Shown one piece after another: positions 38,596-48,799 of a DNA stretch of 64,000 nt; the stretch's first letter is position 1; each line of letters opens with the position of its first letter. Under the pieces are notes generated by a model. That model did no database searches. It saw only the letters and a list, made by a program, of their open reading frames with translations, and was not told the origin of the DNA. Source of the DNA: a bacterium (GTDB lineage Bacteria; Campylobacterota; Campylobacteria; Campylobacterales; Sulfurimonadaceae); assembly GCA_018824305.1 (NCBI GenBank), contig JAHJGM010000009.1, forward strand, positions 62,001 through 126,000. Direction: 5' to 3'. Position numbers and translations under genes: made by a program.

Positions 38596-40023
38596 ATGAG
38601 AAGGGATAATCTAAAAGAGTTGTTGAATCAGGGACACGAAAAAGAACCACTGTCAAGACGTGACGCGATAAAGTTAATGGGGATATCACCTATTGCAGCT
38701 TCTGTAATCGCATCTGTGGGCAGCGGAAGCGTTACTAATGCCGAAGCTGTCGATGTAAAGGGTAAGATACTTATAGTAGGTGGCGGAAGCGGTGCTTTGA
38801 TGGTTTTGGCTAGATTAAACAGAGCTATCTCTAATCCTGATATCACTGTTATCGCTCCTAATGAGACACATCTTTATCAACCGGGTCAAGTCTTTGTCGC
38901 TGCGGGGCTGATGACACAAGATGAACTCCAAAAACCAAACAGCGACTATATAAATGGTAATGTCAACTGGATAAAAGATGAAGTCAAAACATTTGATGCG
39001 GACAATAACACCGTCACTACGCGCGGCGGACAAGTTGTAGGGTATGACTACATGATAGTCGCTACGGGTGTGGTCAATCGTTTTGACAAGATAGCGGGAT
39101 TGAAAGAGGAAGATATAGGGACAAACGGGATCACCAGTGTTTACCTGAGCGATCTAGAAAAGGGTACTGCTCGCGGGGCGACGGCTACATGGGATTGGTA
39201 CAACGAGGTGAAAAAAGCCGCAGAAACCAAAAGACCGACGGTACTTTATACACAACCCGATACTCCTATAAAATGTGGCGGTGCGCCGCAAAAGATGCTC
39301 TATCTTAGTGCTGATTATCTTAAAGAAGCTGGGCTTAGTGCGGATTATTATTTCTACACAGGACTCAAAAAACTGTTCCATCTGCCAAAAGTAGATGAAG
39401 AACTCACTAGAGTTCAAAAAAGCTATGACAAGATCGAGACAAAGTATTCTCACTTTTTACGCTCCATTGATGTCAAAGCAAAAAAAGCCACATTTATTCA
39501 TGCGTATGAAAAAGAGGTGATAGATGAGGATTTCGGCGAAAAATCAATGCAGAGTTTTGCCGATGAGGTTGTCGTAAAATACGATTTTATTCATGTCGTA
39601 CCGCCTATGACTCCACCGGCAGCACTTGAAAAATCAAAGCTTGTCAACGATTCTGGATGGCTTGATGTAGATAAATTCACGTTGCAACACAGCAAATATA
39701 AAAATGTCTTTGGTATAGGCGACGTTTGTGGCATCCCTATGGGAAAAACGGGAGGAACGGCTCGACACCAAGGACCTATAGTAGTCGGAAATCTTTTAGC
39801 GGTGATGCAGGCAAAAGAGCTCAAAGAGAAGTTTGACGGATATACGGTTTGCCCTCTTAAAACTCAATACGGCAAGATACTCATGGCAGAGTTTAACTAC
39901 GAGGGACCAAAACCGACCATCCCGTTTTTAGATTATTCAAAACCAAGATGGATGTGGTGGGAGTTTGACCGCTATATGCTAGAGCCGATGTATTGGCGTT
40001 TGATGCTCACCGGACTTTTTTAA
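38596..40023 (+). CDS. Sulfide:quinone oxidoreductase-like FAD protein with Tat-type signal
   Basis: SRRDAIKLMGISPIAASVIA; KILIVGGGSGALMVLARL; YLYQPGQVFVAAG-like LYQPGQVFVAAG; IKCGGAPQKM. Confidence 0.82.
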   Translation: MRRDNLKELLNQGHEKEPLSRRDAIKLMGISPIAASVIASVGSGSVTNAEAVDVKGKILIVGGGSGALMVLARLNRAISNPDITVIAPNETHLYQPGQVFVAAGLMTQDELQKPNSDYINGNVNWIKDEVKTFDADNNTVTTRGGQVVGYDYMIVATGVVNRFDKIAGLKEEDIGTNGITSVYLSDLEKGTARGATATWDWYNEVKKAAETKRPTVLYTQPDTPIKCGGAPQKMLYLSADYLKEAGLSADYYFYTGLKKLFHLPKVDEELTRVQKSYDKIETKYSHFLRSIDVKAKKATFIHAYEKEVIDEDFGEKSMQSFADEVVVKYDFIHVVPPMTPPAALEKSKLVNDSGWLDVDKFTLQHSKYKNVFGIGDVCGIPMGKTGGTARHQGPIVVGNLLAVMQAKELKEKFDGYTVCPLKTQYGKILMAEFNYEGPKPTIPFLDYSKPRWMWWEFDRYMLEPMYWRLMLTGLF

Positions 40024-40126
40024 TAGTTCTATGTATAATCTGCCTCGAAAGAGGTAAGTTGCGTTATCTTTACATGTAAGGCACTTTGCGGTAAAATTGC
40101 ACAAATTTTTTTATAAGGTCAGGTAT

Positions 40127-40693
40127 ATGGCAACAATAGGTATGGGTGATATCAAAAAAAATATACGTCTAGAGATCTCTGACGTACCATATAAAGTAGT
40201 AGAGTTCCAACACGTTAAACCGGGTAAGGGTGCAGCTTTCGTACGTATGAAGGTAAAGAGCTTTTTAAACGGAAAAGTTATTGAAAAGACTGTTCATGCA
40301 GGTGATAAATTTGAAGTTCCTGTAATCGAATACAAAACTATGCAGTATCTTTATGACGACGGTGAGATGCTACAGTTTATGGATAATGACACTTATGACC
40401 AAATAGGTCTTACTTATGAACAGTGTGATGATGCTATGAAATGGCTAAAAGACGGTATCAACGTAGATATGATCTTCTACAAAGGCGATGCGATCTCTGT
40501 AACACCTCCTGAAACTATGGAATTGGTAATAACCGACACTCCTCCAAACTTCAAAGGCGACACTTCAAGCGGAAGCAGAAAACCTGCGACTCTAGAGACC
40601 GGTGCTGTGGTTCAAGTTCCGTATCACATACTTGAAGGCGATACTATTAAAGTAAATACTGTAGATTGTGAGTATCTAGAAAAAGTAAAATAA
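40127..40693 (+). CDS. efp: Elongation factor P (ORF 40097; likely start MATIGMGDIKKN)
   Basis: IRLEISDVPYKVVEFQHVKPGKGAAFVRMKVKS. Confidence 0.95.
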   Translation: MATIGMGDIKKNIRLEISDVPYKVVEFQHVKPGKGAAFVRMKVKSFLNGKVIEKTVHAGDKFEVPVIEYKTMQYLYDDGEMLQFMDNDTYDQIGLTYEQCDDAMKWLKDGINVDMIFYKGDAISVTPPETMELVITDTPPNFKGDTSSGSRKPATLETGAVVQVPYHILEGDTIKVNTVDCEYLEKVK

Positions 40694-40713
40694 TCTTTTT
40701 AAAGGGAGATATC

Positions 40714-41271
40714 ATGGCAGTAGTTTTAGTACCTTTGGCAACAGGTTTTGAAGAGATCGAAGCGATATCTATCATAGATACGATAAGACGCTCTTCTATA
40801 AACGTGATCGTTGCTTCTGTTGATGGTAATGAAGATGTCCGCGGAGCACACGGCATCATTATAAAGACAGATAAAAGTATAAAAAATATATCTGCCGATG
40901 ATATCGACATGATCGTACTACCAGGCGGCTGGGGCGGGACCAAAATACTGGCTACCGATGAAAAAGTACAATCGCTTTTAAAAGAGATGGATGCAAAAGG
41001 CAAGCAGATAGGTGCTATCTGTGCTGCTCCGTATGCATTGGAAAAAGCAGGTGTATTAAAAGAGAAGTTTACTTGCTATCCTTCTGTTAAAGAGGATATA
41101 GAAAATACAGGGTATGATGCAACCAAAAAAGTTGTGAGTGATAAAAATATCCTGACGTCTCAAGGTCCTGCTACAGCTATCTGCTTTGGACTTGAGATCG
41201 TTAAGATTTTGTTGGGTGAAGAGGCAAAAGAGAAAGTAAAGACAGGCCTTTTAGCCGACTCCTGCGAATAG
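40714..41271 (+). CDS. DJ-1/PfpI family protein
   Basis: VPLATGFEEIEAISIID; LPGGWGGTKIL; IGAICAAPYAL. Confidence 0.92.
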   Translation: MAVVLVPLATGFEEIEAISIIDTIRRSSINVIVASVDGNEDVRGAHGIIIKTDKSIKNISADDIDMIVLPGGWGGTKILATDEKVQSLLKEMDAKGKQIGAICAAPYALEKAGVLKEKFTCYPSVKEDIENTGYDATKKVVSDKNILTSQGPATAICFGLEIVKILLGEEAKEKVKTGLLADSCE

Positions 41272-41282
41272 ATATTTTAAAT

Positions 41283-41732
41283 TTACCTCGTCGGTAAAGC
41301 CGCGAGGTTTAACACTTCATTTGCGAGAGAGTATTCGATCGCATACTCTAAGATCATAAAACTGTGATTGATAAGTTCTTCCATCTCATCTCCTGCAGAT
41401 TCACACACAATAGAGCTGAAATATTTAGCATCTATCGTACCGAGTGCATCTTCTGTTTTATATAAAAGTTTTTCTACGATAGTGATAGCTTGAGACAGAT
41501 CAATGGCTTCAAGTCCGATGGCACAAAGACGAGAGTCAAGTCTAATAAATTGATCTGTTTTTCTTATATGATTCAAAAAATAATCGTCATCGATATTTTT
41601 AGCATAGATTATAAAAAGACAAAAAGGCAGTTTATATCTCTTATGTCTATACCAAAACGGTTCGATAAGATGAGCGAGAGTTTCTCTTTTATCATGTAAA
41701 AGTACATGTATTTCGTTATTTGTAATATTCAC
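41283..41732 (-). CDS. Hypothetical protein
   Basis: Intact ORF in a convergent intergenic setting. Confidence 0.5.
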   Translation of the reverse strand: MNITNNEIHVLLHDKRETLAHLIEPFWYRHKRYKLPFCLFIIYAKNIDDDYFLNHIRKTDQFIRLDSRLCAIGLEAIDLSQAITIVEKLLYKTEDALGTIDAKYFSSIVCESAGDEMEELINHSFMILEYAIEYSLANEVLNLAALPTR

Positions 41733-41840
41733 TAATATCCTTCTTTATAACACGATTTTAACATAAAATAATAGATAAGTTTACTATATTTCCTGAAAAA
41801 CGACTCTTATCTTCCGTAATAATTTCTTTTTGTAAAAATT

Positions 41841-42521
41841 TTAATATTCAAAGATGTAGCCCTCTCCTTTGATATTTTTAATGGGAGCACTCGGAAATAT
41901 CTTTTTTAAGTCCCTCATCGTCGAAAGGATCGTACTGTGCGAGATATCTTTGCTATCCCAAACATAGTCAATGAGCATAGAAAAGGTCACAAGGGCATTT
42001 AGATTCTTTATGATGAGATAGAGAAACTTTTTTTGTGTGGAACTGAGTTTACATGTAACATCATTTTTTAAAAGAGCACGATTCTCTAAGTCGTATTTGA
42101 AAGTATCATCGATTTTAATGAGATTACAGCTTGATCTTTTTGAATTGATATGCATCATCCTTACTTCCAGTTCTGCTAGATCAAAAGGTTTTTTAAGATA
42201 GTCTTCTGCTCCGAGTTCAAAGGCTTTTAGGACTTTTTGCACATCAGTGAGTGCGCTGATAAACAGTGCAGGTGTCGGGACATGATTGTTGCGTATATAT
42301 GTCAGTACCTCAAATCCATCTATCTCAGGTGTATTTACATCTAGGATCATACAATCGTAATCATAAGGATTGGCGTTTTGAAGTAGTTGTTCTCCATTTT
42401 CAAAATCATCTACGTCATGACCTTTGATAGTTAAAAACTTTTTAATATTTTGTCTTAAATGTAGTTCATCTTCCATTAGCAATATTTTCATTTTGTTTCT
42501 ACCAGTTCCATTTTCATGCAA
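41841..42521 (-). CDS. OmpR-like response regulator
   Basis: REC MILDVNTPEIDGFEVL; C-terminal winged-helix-like NIKGEGYIFEY. Confidence 0.88.
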   Translation of the reverse strand: MHENGTGRNKMKILLMEDELHLRQNIKKFLTIKGHDVDDFENGEQLLQNANPYDYDCMILDVNTPEIDGFEVLTYIRNNHVPTPALFISALTDVQKVLKAFELGAEDYLKKPFDLAELEVRMMHINSKRSSCNLIKIDDTFKYDLENRALLKNDVTCKLSSTQKKFLYLIIKNLNALVTFSMLIDYVWDSKDISHSTILSTMRDLKKIFPSAPIKNIKGEGYIFEY

Positions 42522-43519
42522 AAAATGCTCTCATTTAAAGTAGCATTGATTTTTATATTGTTCTCTTTACAAATAGATTGTACGAGATTGAGTCCAAGAC
42601 CGACTCCAAACACCTCTTCCTCTTCCCTATAAAATCTATTAAAGACACTTTCTACGTCTATCTCTTTGGAAGTAGGATTACATATTGATAATTGCCATTT
42701 GTCTTCATTGTTTTTGAGAGAAATAGTTATATTGCTATTTTTTTGTGTATATTTGAGAGAATTTGAAAGCAGATTGTCTACGACTCTTTCAATATCTTGC
42801 AGATTTATCTCGATCAACATCTGATCGGGAAAATCTGTCTTAAATGTCAACGAACGGCTTTGCGCTGCAAGACTAAAATAATCGATGCGCTCATGTAAAA
42901 GATTGCAAAAATCAAAAACAGATTTTGGTCTTGCTCTGCTTGAAAAACTGATAGAGTAATAAAGATCATCATAAATGTTTTGAAGCGTTCTACATGCAGC
43001 TAACGTCATCTGTGTATACTGTGTCTTTTCATGTTCCAACTCCTGCATCTGCATTGCGGAACTGATGATACTTAAGGGAGTATATAATTCATGAAATGAA
43101 TATTCCATCAATCTTTTTAAGTTTCCAAATAGTCTTGCCTTTTGAAGGTGTGTATCCACTCTTGCAATAAGTTCTTTAGGATGAAAAGGTTTTGCTATAT
43201 AATCTACGACACCTGCTTCAAACCCTTTAATAATGTCTTCTGTCGTATCTTTTGCCGTTAAAAAAATCACAGGGATCTCGCGAGTCGATTTATTTTTTTT
43301 TAGTTCTTGGAGGACTTCGTATCCGTTTATATTCGGCATTACAACATCAAGAAGTATAAGTTCAGGATAGAGGTTTTTTACTATTTTGAGTGCGGTTTCT
43401 CCACTAGTTGCAACACTTAAATCGTAATTATAGGGACGAAGAATATCCCTAAAGAGAGTGAGGTTTTCAGGATTATCATCGACAATAAGTATTTTAGGAT
43501 TCACTGATTGCAGGTTCAT
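42488..43519 (-). CDS. REC-histidine kinase hybrid
   Basis: REC LILLDVVMPNINGYEVL; H-box SFHELYTPLS; N-box DNLLSNSLKYT; GVGLGLNLVQSI. Confidence 0.9.
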   Translation of the reverse strand: MNLQSVNPKILIVDDNPENLTLFRDILRPYNYDLSVATSGETALKIVKNLYPELILLDVVMPNINGYEVLQELKKNKSTREIPVIFLTAKDTTEDIIKGFEAGVVDYIAKPFHPKELIARVDTHLQKARLFGNLKRLMEYSFHELYTPLSIISSAMQMQELEHEKTQYTQMTLAACRTLQNIYDDLYYSISFSSRARPKSVFDFCNLLHERIDYFSLAAQSRSLTFKTDFPDQMLIEINLQDIERVVDNLLSNSLKYTQKNSNITISLKNNEDKWQLSICNPTSKEIDVESVFNRFYREEEEVFGVGLGLNLVQSICKENNIKINATLNESIFCMKMELVETK

Positions 43520-44315
43520 TATCTACTCTTTGTGCCCATAAGATGATCTCTTCAAAATTAAAAGAAAAAAGTTTCTCTTTTAGAAATTTTTTTGTTGCTG
43601 CATTATCACATTGGTCAATAAGATTTTCTAAGCAGCTGACCCTACCGACTTTGGCACATTCAGTAAGTTCCGAAAGATAATCTATCGACAGCTTGTTAGC
43701 AGGAATGCTTTCCTCTTGCATGATATCTGTAAATGTAGCAATAATCTCTTGTATCTGATTTCTATAAAATGGTTTAGCAAGGCATTTTTCAAAAATACTG
43801 TTTTCGTATGTTTCAAATTCGATTGCGTTCATATCCCCTGTTAATGCAATTATTTTTATATCAGACTGGTGTCTTTTTATGATCTTTGCCGCTTCTTTCC
43901 CGCTTATATCCGGTAAATGCAAGTCCATGAAGATAAGATCAGGTTGTTCTATATTGGCTATTTCTATAGATGTTAAACCGTTTTGAGCAAAAAATATCTG
44001 TAAAGGAAATTTTTTTAAAAAAAGTTCTAGAATATTACGGTTATCTTCATTATCATCGACAATAAGAATCTTTGTCTTTTTATTTATTGTATTCTTTGGA
44101 GGAATAATATCGTCATCTATCAACTTCTTTTTCTTAGTAGATAAGAGCAGTTCTATCTGTTGTGCTGATGTTGCAATTGATTTTGCCATTTTTATCTGCT
44201 CTTCTGAGAGTGAGTCTTCCTCTTGAAGAATTTCAGAATATCCCAATATCCTATTTAATTTATTACGGATATCATGCAACATTTCAGATGTTAATAATAT
44301 TGAATCATTATTCAT
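43494..44315 (-). CDS. HisKA-like/REC protein without an evident HATPase domain
   Basis: SEMLHDIRNKLNRILGYSEIL; REC LIFMDLHLPDISGKEA; no G-box motifs. Confidence 0.75.
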   Translation of the reverse strand: MNNDSILLTSEMLHDIRNKLNRILGYSEILQEEDSLSEEQIKMAKSIATSAQQIELLLSTKKKKLIDDDIIPPKNTINKKTKILIVDDNEDNRNILELFLKKFPLQIFFAQNGLTSIEIANIEQPDLIFMDLHLPDISGKEAAKIIKRHQSDIKIIALTGDMNAIEFETYENSIFEKCLAKPFYRNQIQEIIATFTDIMQEESIPANKLSIDYLSELTECAKVGRVSCLENLIDQCDNAATKKFLKEKLFSFNFEEIILWAQRVDNEPAISES

Positions 44316-44554
44316 GTTGCTACCTGTTATTATGATGATGTTTATTTTAGTACAACTTACTTAATTAAGTCAAGTGTAAAAATTTGTAAAATAATCTTAT
44401 ATTATAGTCTTTTTTACTGAAACTATGAAAATCTGCATTCTTTTTGCATTCTTATTTGATTTAATACTCTCATAAAATGTTGATAATGACAATGTTGATA
44501 ATGACTTTGCTGTGAAAGTAAATTATTAAACAAACTAAATAAAAAAGAGTAATA

Positions 44555-45988
44555 ATGAATAACTTAAGACTTCTGATTGTCGATGATGAAGAAGATAACC
44601 GTATAGTTTTAAAAGCAATCTGTAAAAAACTTAATGGTTTTGAAATAAGAGATGTCATTGACGGAATTGAGGCACTAGAAGTTGTAGAATCATGGCATCC
44701 GCATATTGTTCTAATGGATATTATGATGCCGAACTTGGATGGCTTTGAAGCTTCAAAGATCATAAAAGCAAAATATCCCGATACAGTAATCATAGTAGTT
44801 ACAGCAGCATATAATCCAAGTATGCAAGATAATTTGAGTGCAATAGGGGTAGATATTTATATACATAAACCTATTGACAGAGAGCTAATTAGATACAAGC
44901 TTGAAAGTGTCGGATCATCACTACGTGCCAAAAGCGGTAATTTTAAAAATCTTTCGAAAAAAAATGCTTTAAACCCTTTTAACTCGGATATCCGTTCATT
45001 TAAAACTTTCTTTGAGATTACAGATACAGAAGCTATGATGGATTTTGGTATGTGGTTGTTTGACCAATACAACGGCAAATCAGCGACCTCTTGCAAATTT
45101 GACAAAGTCATTGAGATCTTTTATAAACTGATGAATGTTGGATATAAAAAAGGAGAAACTACAAATATCATCATAGAAGAGAGTTATGAGGAGTTTTATA
45201 TCACTATTAAATTTGACAGTGAGATCAAGTTGGAAGATAATTTATTGAATATGCTGCAAGAGTTTGGAACAGGGTTCGTTGCCCAAAAAAATATTGTCTG
45301 TGTAAGTTTAAGCAAACCGTGTGATATAAAAGTTGAGAAAACAGAAACTCCTGTGGAAAAGGAGAAGATACCTAATAAAACTATTAAAGCCAAAGAGACA
45401 AAAAAAGTGACTAAAGAAGTGACTAAAGAAGTGAAGCAGGATGTTGTAAAACAAGTAAAAGTTGTTCACTCTAAAGAGAAAGAGCTCTTAAAACAAACTT
45501 TTGTTAACAAAACAAGTGCCGTAGATTATGTAGAGGATATTGGTGGAGATGTTCTAGAAGAGATCCGAGATTTAGCTAGTCTCGATGAAGAGTGGATGAT
45601 GAAGCTTAGAATGATAGAAGAGGAACCTACACAGACATCTCTTATAGATTTTGCTGATTCAGTACTTGGTACATATGTCAAAGTAATTAACAACCTTTTT
45701 GAATTTACTGCGCTTGCTTATGCTCTTTCATCGTTGGGGGTATTTATCAAAGAGAGTGCAGTGATGGTGAGTCAAGACAGTGCAAAATTAAAGATGTTCA
45801 TAATGTTACTGGAACATTTAGGGACGGATCTTACATCTTGGAGAGAACATGTCTTTATTTTTCAAGATACGGCGGATATCCATTATCTGGACAGTTCATT
45901 TTTCAGTTCATGCATGCAGATCGAGGGAATTATAGACAATAAACATATCAATGCTCATGACGATGAAAACGATATGGAATTTTTCTAA
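44555..45988 (+). CDS. Response regulator receiver protein with long C-terminal extension
   Basis: IVDDEEDNRIVL...VLMDIMMPNLDGFEASKI; Lys/Glu/Val-rich linker. Confidence 0.85.
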   Translation: MNNLRLLIVDDEEDNRIVLKAICKKLNGFEIRDVIDGIEALEVVESWHPHIVLMDIMMPNLDGFEASKIIKAKYPDTVIIVVTAAYNPSMQDNLSAIGVDIYIHKPIDRELIRYKLESVGSSLRAKSGNFKNLSKKNALNPFNSDIRSFKTFFEITDTEAMMDFGMWLFDQYNGKSATSCKFDKVIEIFYKLMNVGYKKGETTNIIIEESYEEFYITIKFDSEIKLEDNLLNMLQEFGTGFVAQKNIVCVSLSKPCDIKVEKTETPVEKEKIPNKTIKAKETKKVTKEVTKEVKQDVVKQVKVVHSKEKELLKQTFVNKTSAVDYVEDIGGDVLEEIRDLASLDEEWMMKLRMIEEEPTQTSLIDFADSVLGTYVKVINNLFEFTALAYALSSLGVFIKESAVMVSQDSAKLKMFIMLLEHLGTDLTSWREHVFIFQDTADIHYLDSSFFSSCMQIEGIIDNKHINAHDDENDMEFF

Positions 45989-46008
45989 ACTAAACAAGGA
46001 GAGACAAA

Positions 46009-46395
46009 ATGGCAAAAAAAGTTATTATAGTAGATGATTCAAGAGCAGTCATAGCAACAGCAGAATTGGCTTTAGAAGAGATGATAAGCACGGGTGTGAT
46101 CGAATTTTAATCTTATCTAAATCCAATGGACTTATTGGGTGCATTGCAAAATGGAAGTGAAAACTTTGATTTGCTTATCAGCGATGTTAACATGCCTCAG
46201 CTTAATGGTTTAGATTTGGCACGTTCTATCAAGTCTGACGACAGACATAAGAACAAACCGATTATCGTTTTGACAACTGAGAGTTCAAATGATATGAAAA
46301 TGTTAGGAAAAGAGATAGGTGTGACAGGCTGGATGGTCAAACCTTTTAGTGACGATAAGCTTGTCAAGTCCATCAAAATGGTACTAGGAGTATAG
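46009..46395 (+). pseudogene. CheY-like receiver interrupted by an in-frame TAA at 46108-46110
   Basis: MAKKVIIVDDSRAVIATAELALEEMISTGVIEF*SYLNPMDLLGALQNGSENFDLLISDVNMPQLNGLDLARSIK in a single frame. Confidence 0.8.
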
Positions 46396-46396
46396 A

Positions 46397-46894
46397 ATGG
46401 GTGAAAACATAGTTCAGGCAAAAAGAGAGAGGTATCTTACATTTTATCTAGGTGATGAGCAGTATGGCATTGCTATAGATAAGATCAAAGAGATTATTGC
46501 GATGATGAAGGTGACAAATGTCCCTAAAACACCATCGTTCATGCGAGGAGTTATCAATCTGCGCGGTTCAATTATTCCTGTCGTAGATACAAGACTGCGT
46601 TTTGGGATGGAACACAGAGAAGCTGATATGCATACTGCGATCATCATCGTTGATGTTGAAAAGATAAATATCGGTTTTATAGTGGACAGAGTTGAAGAGG
46701 TCTCATCTATTGATTCCTCAAATTTAAGTGAACCGCCTAAGTTTGGCAGTCATGTAGATACTGACTTTATTTGTAATGTAGCGCAAGTAGAGGATGACGT
46801 AGTGATGATATTGGATGTTTTGAAGCTTTTTGAAGCGGATGAACTTGTAAGTTTAGAACAGATACAACAAAAACAAATAACAGAGGGAGAGTAA
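46397..46894 (+). CDS. cheW: Chemotaxis coupling protein CheW
   Basis: YLTFYLGDEQYGIAIDKIKEII; MRGVINLRGSIIPVVDTRLRFG. Confidence 0.95.
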   Translation: MGENIVQAKRERYLTFYLGDEQYGIAIDKIKEIIAMMKVTNVPKTPSFMRGVINLRGSIIPVVDTRLRFGMEHREADMHTAIIIVDVEKINIGFIVDRVEEVSSIDSSNLSEPPKFGSHVDTDFICNVAQVEDDVVMILDVLKLFEADELVSLEQIQQKQITEGE

Positions 46895-46896
46895 TT

Positions 46897-48534
46897 ATGA
46901 GTTGGTTAGAGAATATGATTTTACAGACAAAGTTGGTTTTATTAACAGGGATAATGGTTGTAGCGATGATGGTACTTGCATGGATGGGCTTTACTGCGAC
47001 ATCAAGCTGGAAAGCGGATATTGTTGAAGTAGGCGATGTACGCGTGCCTTCATTGGTAAGTGTCGGGACGGTTCGTAACGGAATTCAAAACGTAGTTATT
47101 CAACAAAACAGAGTTAGAGGATTAAAAGGACATCCTCAAATGAAAGAGGTGATGGCAAATGCCTCAGAAAATATGCAAGCCGGATTTGACCGCATGGAAA
47201 AGGGTATCGCTATTTATGCTCCGCTTCCACAGACGCCTCAAGAAGCGATCGAATGGCAAAAATTTGAAAAAACATATGCGGAATGGAGAAAAAGAAGTAT
47301 AGAGTTTCAAACAGATGTTGTGGGCAAGTTGTCAAAAACGGAGAATCCTGAAGAGATAGATGCTCTTTTTGGTAAGATGACAGGCTTTGTGGAAGGAATA
47401 AGAGCAGTACGTACCGATATGTTTAGCGCTTTGCAAAACGTGTATGATATCAACAAACAAGTCGTTGACGAGACAAACGTACGTGCAAAAGAAAAATCAT
47501 CATCATACAAGCAGATGTTTATGATCGTGGCTCTATTATCGATTTTGTTTGCTGTCATCTTGGCATGGCTGTTAATCAAATCCATCACACGTTCGATCAC
47601 ACAAAGCGTTACGACTATTCGTGACGGTGCGATGCAGATCACTTCGGCATCGGATCAGGTCGCTTCATCATCTTCATCTTTGGCGCAGGGTGCGAGTGAA
47701 CAGGCTTCAAGTGTCGAAGAGGTCAGTGCCACTTTAGAAGAGAGCACGGCTATCAATACTCAAAATGTCGATAATGCGCGTCAAGCGGATATATTGGCAA
47801 AAAATGCAAATGATTCGGCACGTACAGGATACCAAAAAGGCGAACAGCTTTCTCAGTCAATGCATGCGATCACCGAATCGGCTGCAAAAATTTCAGGGAT
47901 CATCAAGGCTATCGATCAGATCGCATTCCAAACCAATCTTCTTGCACTTAATGCAGCAGTCGAAGCGGCACGTGCAGGTGAACACGGTTTAGGTTTTGCG
48001 GTGGTTGCAGATGAGGTGCGTAATCTTGCACAGCGTGCGGCGGCAGCGGCAAAAGAGACATCGGATATCATCGAAGAGGTCGTAGGACAGATCAAAGAGG
48101 GTAATGAGATCGCACTTGCAACACATACCTCTTTCCAAGAGATAGTCGAGCAATCGAAAAAAGTGTCTGACCTTATCGGAGAGATATCTATCGCAGGTAA
48201 AGAGCAAAGCGAAGGGATGGGTCAGATCAACCAAGCGATGGGACAGGTCGATCAAGTCACACAACAGGTGGCTGCCAACTCAGAAGAAGCAGCAGCTGCC
48301 GCAGAAGAACTGAATGCTCAAGCTACATCGATGATGGAGACTGTAAGGATACTTGCAAAAATGGTAGGTATGGAGTCTGATGCACCTGCTGTTGTATCAA
48401 AAAAACACCTTCATCGCACAGATGTTAAACAAATACATGTACAACAGAAAAAACCTCTTGCAAAAAAAGCGCCTGTGAGCAATAAAGCTGAAGAGATCTT
48501 TCCTTTACATGAAGATGATCTAAGAGAGTTCTAA
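46897..48534 (+). CDS. Methyl-accepting chemotaxis protein
   Basis: Two TMs; [42 protein letters not shown]. Confidence 0.95.
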   Translation: MSWLENMILQTKLVLLTGIMVVAMMVLAWMGFTATSSWKADIVEVGDVRVPSLVSVGTVRNGIQNVVIQQNRVRGLKGHPQMKEVMANASENMQAGFDRMEKGIAIYAPLPQTPQEAIEWQKFEKTYAEWRKRSIEFQTDVVGKLSKTENPEEIDALFGKMTGFVEGIRAVRTDMFSALQNVYDINKQVVDETNVRAKEKSSSYKQMFMIVALLSILFAVILAWLLIKSITRSITQSVTTIRDGAMQITSASDQVASSSSSLAQGASEQASSVEEVSATLEESTAINTQNVDNARQADILAKNANDSARTGYQKGEQLSQSMHAITESAAKISGIIKAIDQIAFQTNLLALNAAVEAARAGEHGLGFAVVADEVRNLAQRAAAAAKETSDIIEEVVGQIKEGNEIALATHTSFQEIVEQSKKVSDLIGEISIAGKEQSEGMGQINQAMGQVDQVTQQVAANSEEAAAAAEELNAQATSMMETVRILAKMVGMESDAPAVVSKKHLHRTDVKQIHVQQKKPLAKKAPVSNKAEEIFPLHEDDLREF

Positions 48535-48535
48535 A

Positions 48536-48799
48536 ATGGAAATCAATGGCGATGTACTTACTATAGACATCGATATGTCTATGGAAGAGATTTTGGAATT
48601 TGAAGAGTTTATACGTCCTAGGATCGATTATATAGAAGTAGTCGAGGTAGAAGAGAATGGTCTATTAAGAAGTCCTACTCTTTTATCTCTCTTAGCAAGT
48701 TTAAAACGTACTAGACCTGAACTACAGATCCCTTTTTTAGATAAAAAGGTGATCAGTTCACCGATATATGGAATAGTTCATTGGATCTATCATGACTAA
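48536..48799 (+). CDS. Small hypothetical (possibly STAS-like) protein in chemotaxis operon
   Basis: Tightly packed between MCP and cheA, overlapping cheA start. Confidence 0.55.
   Translation: MEINGDVLTIDIDMSMEEILEFEEFIRPRIDYIEVVEVEENGLLRSPTLLSLLASLKRTRPELQIPFLDKKVISSPIYGIVHWIYHD

Noticed and set aside
40647-41003. 118-aa minus ORF overlapping the DJ-1 gene
   Set aside because: Antisense frame of a well-supported CDS
45400-45440. Short tandem repeat GTGACTAAAGAA x2 in the regulator linker
   Set aside because: Only two copies encoding a Lys/Glu/Val linker; ordinary low-complexity linker
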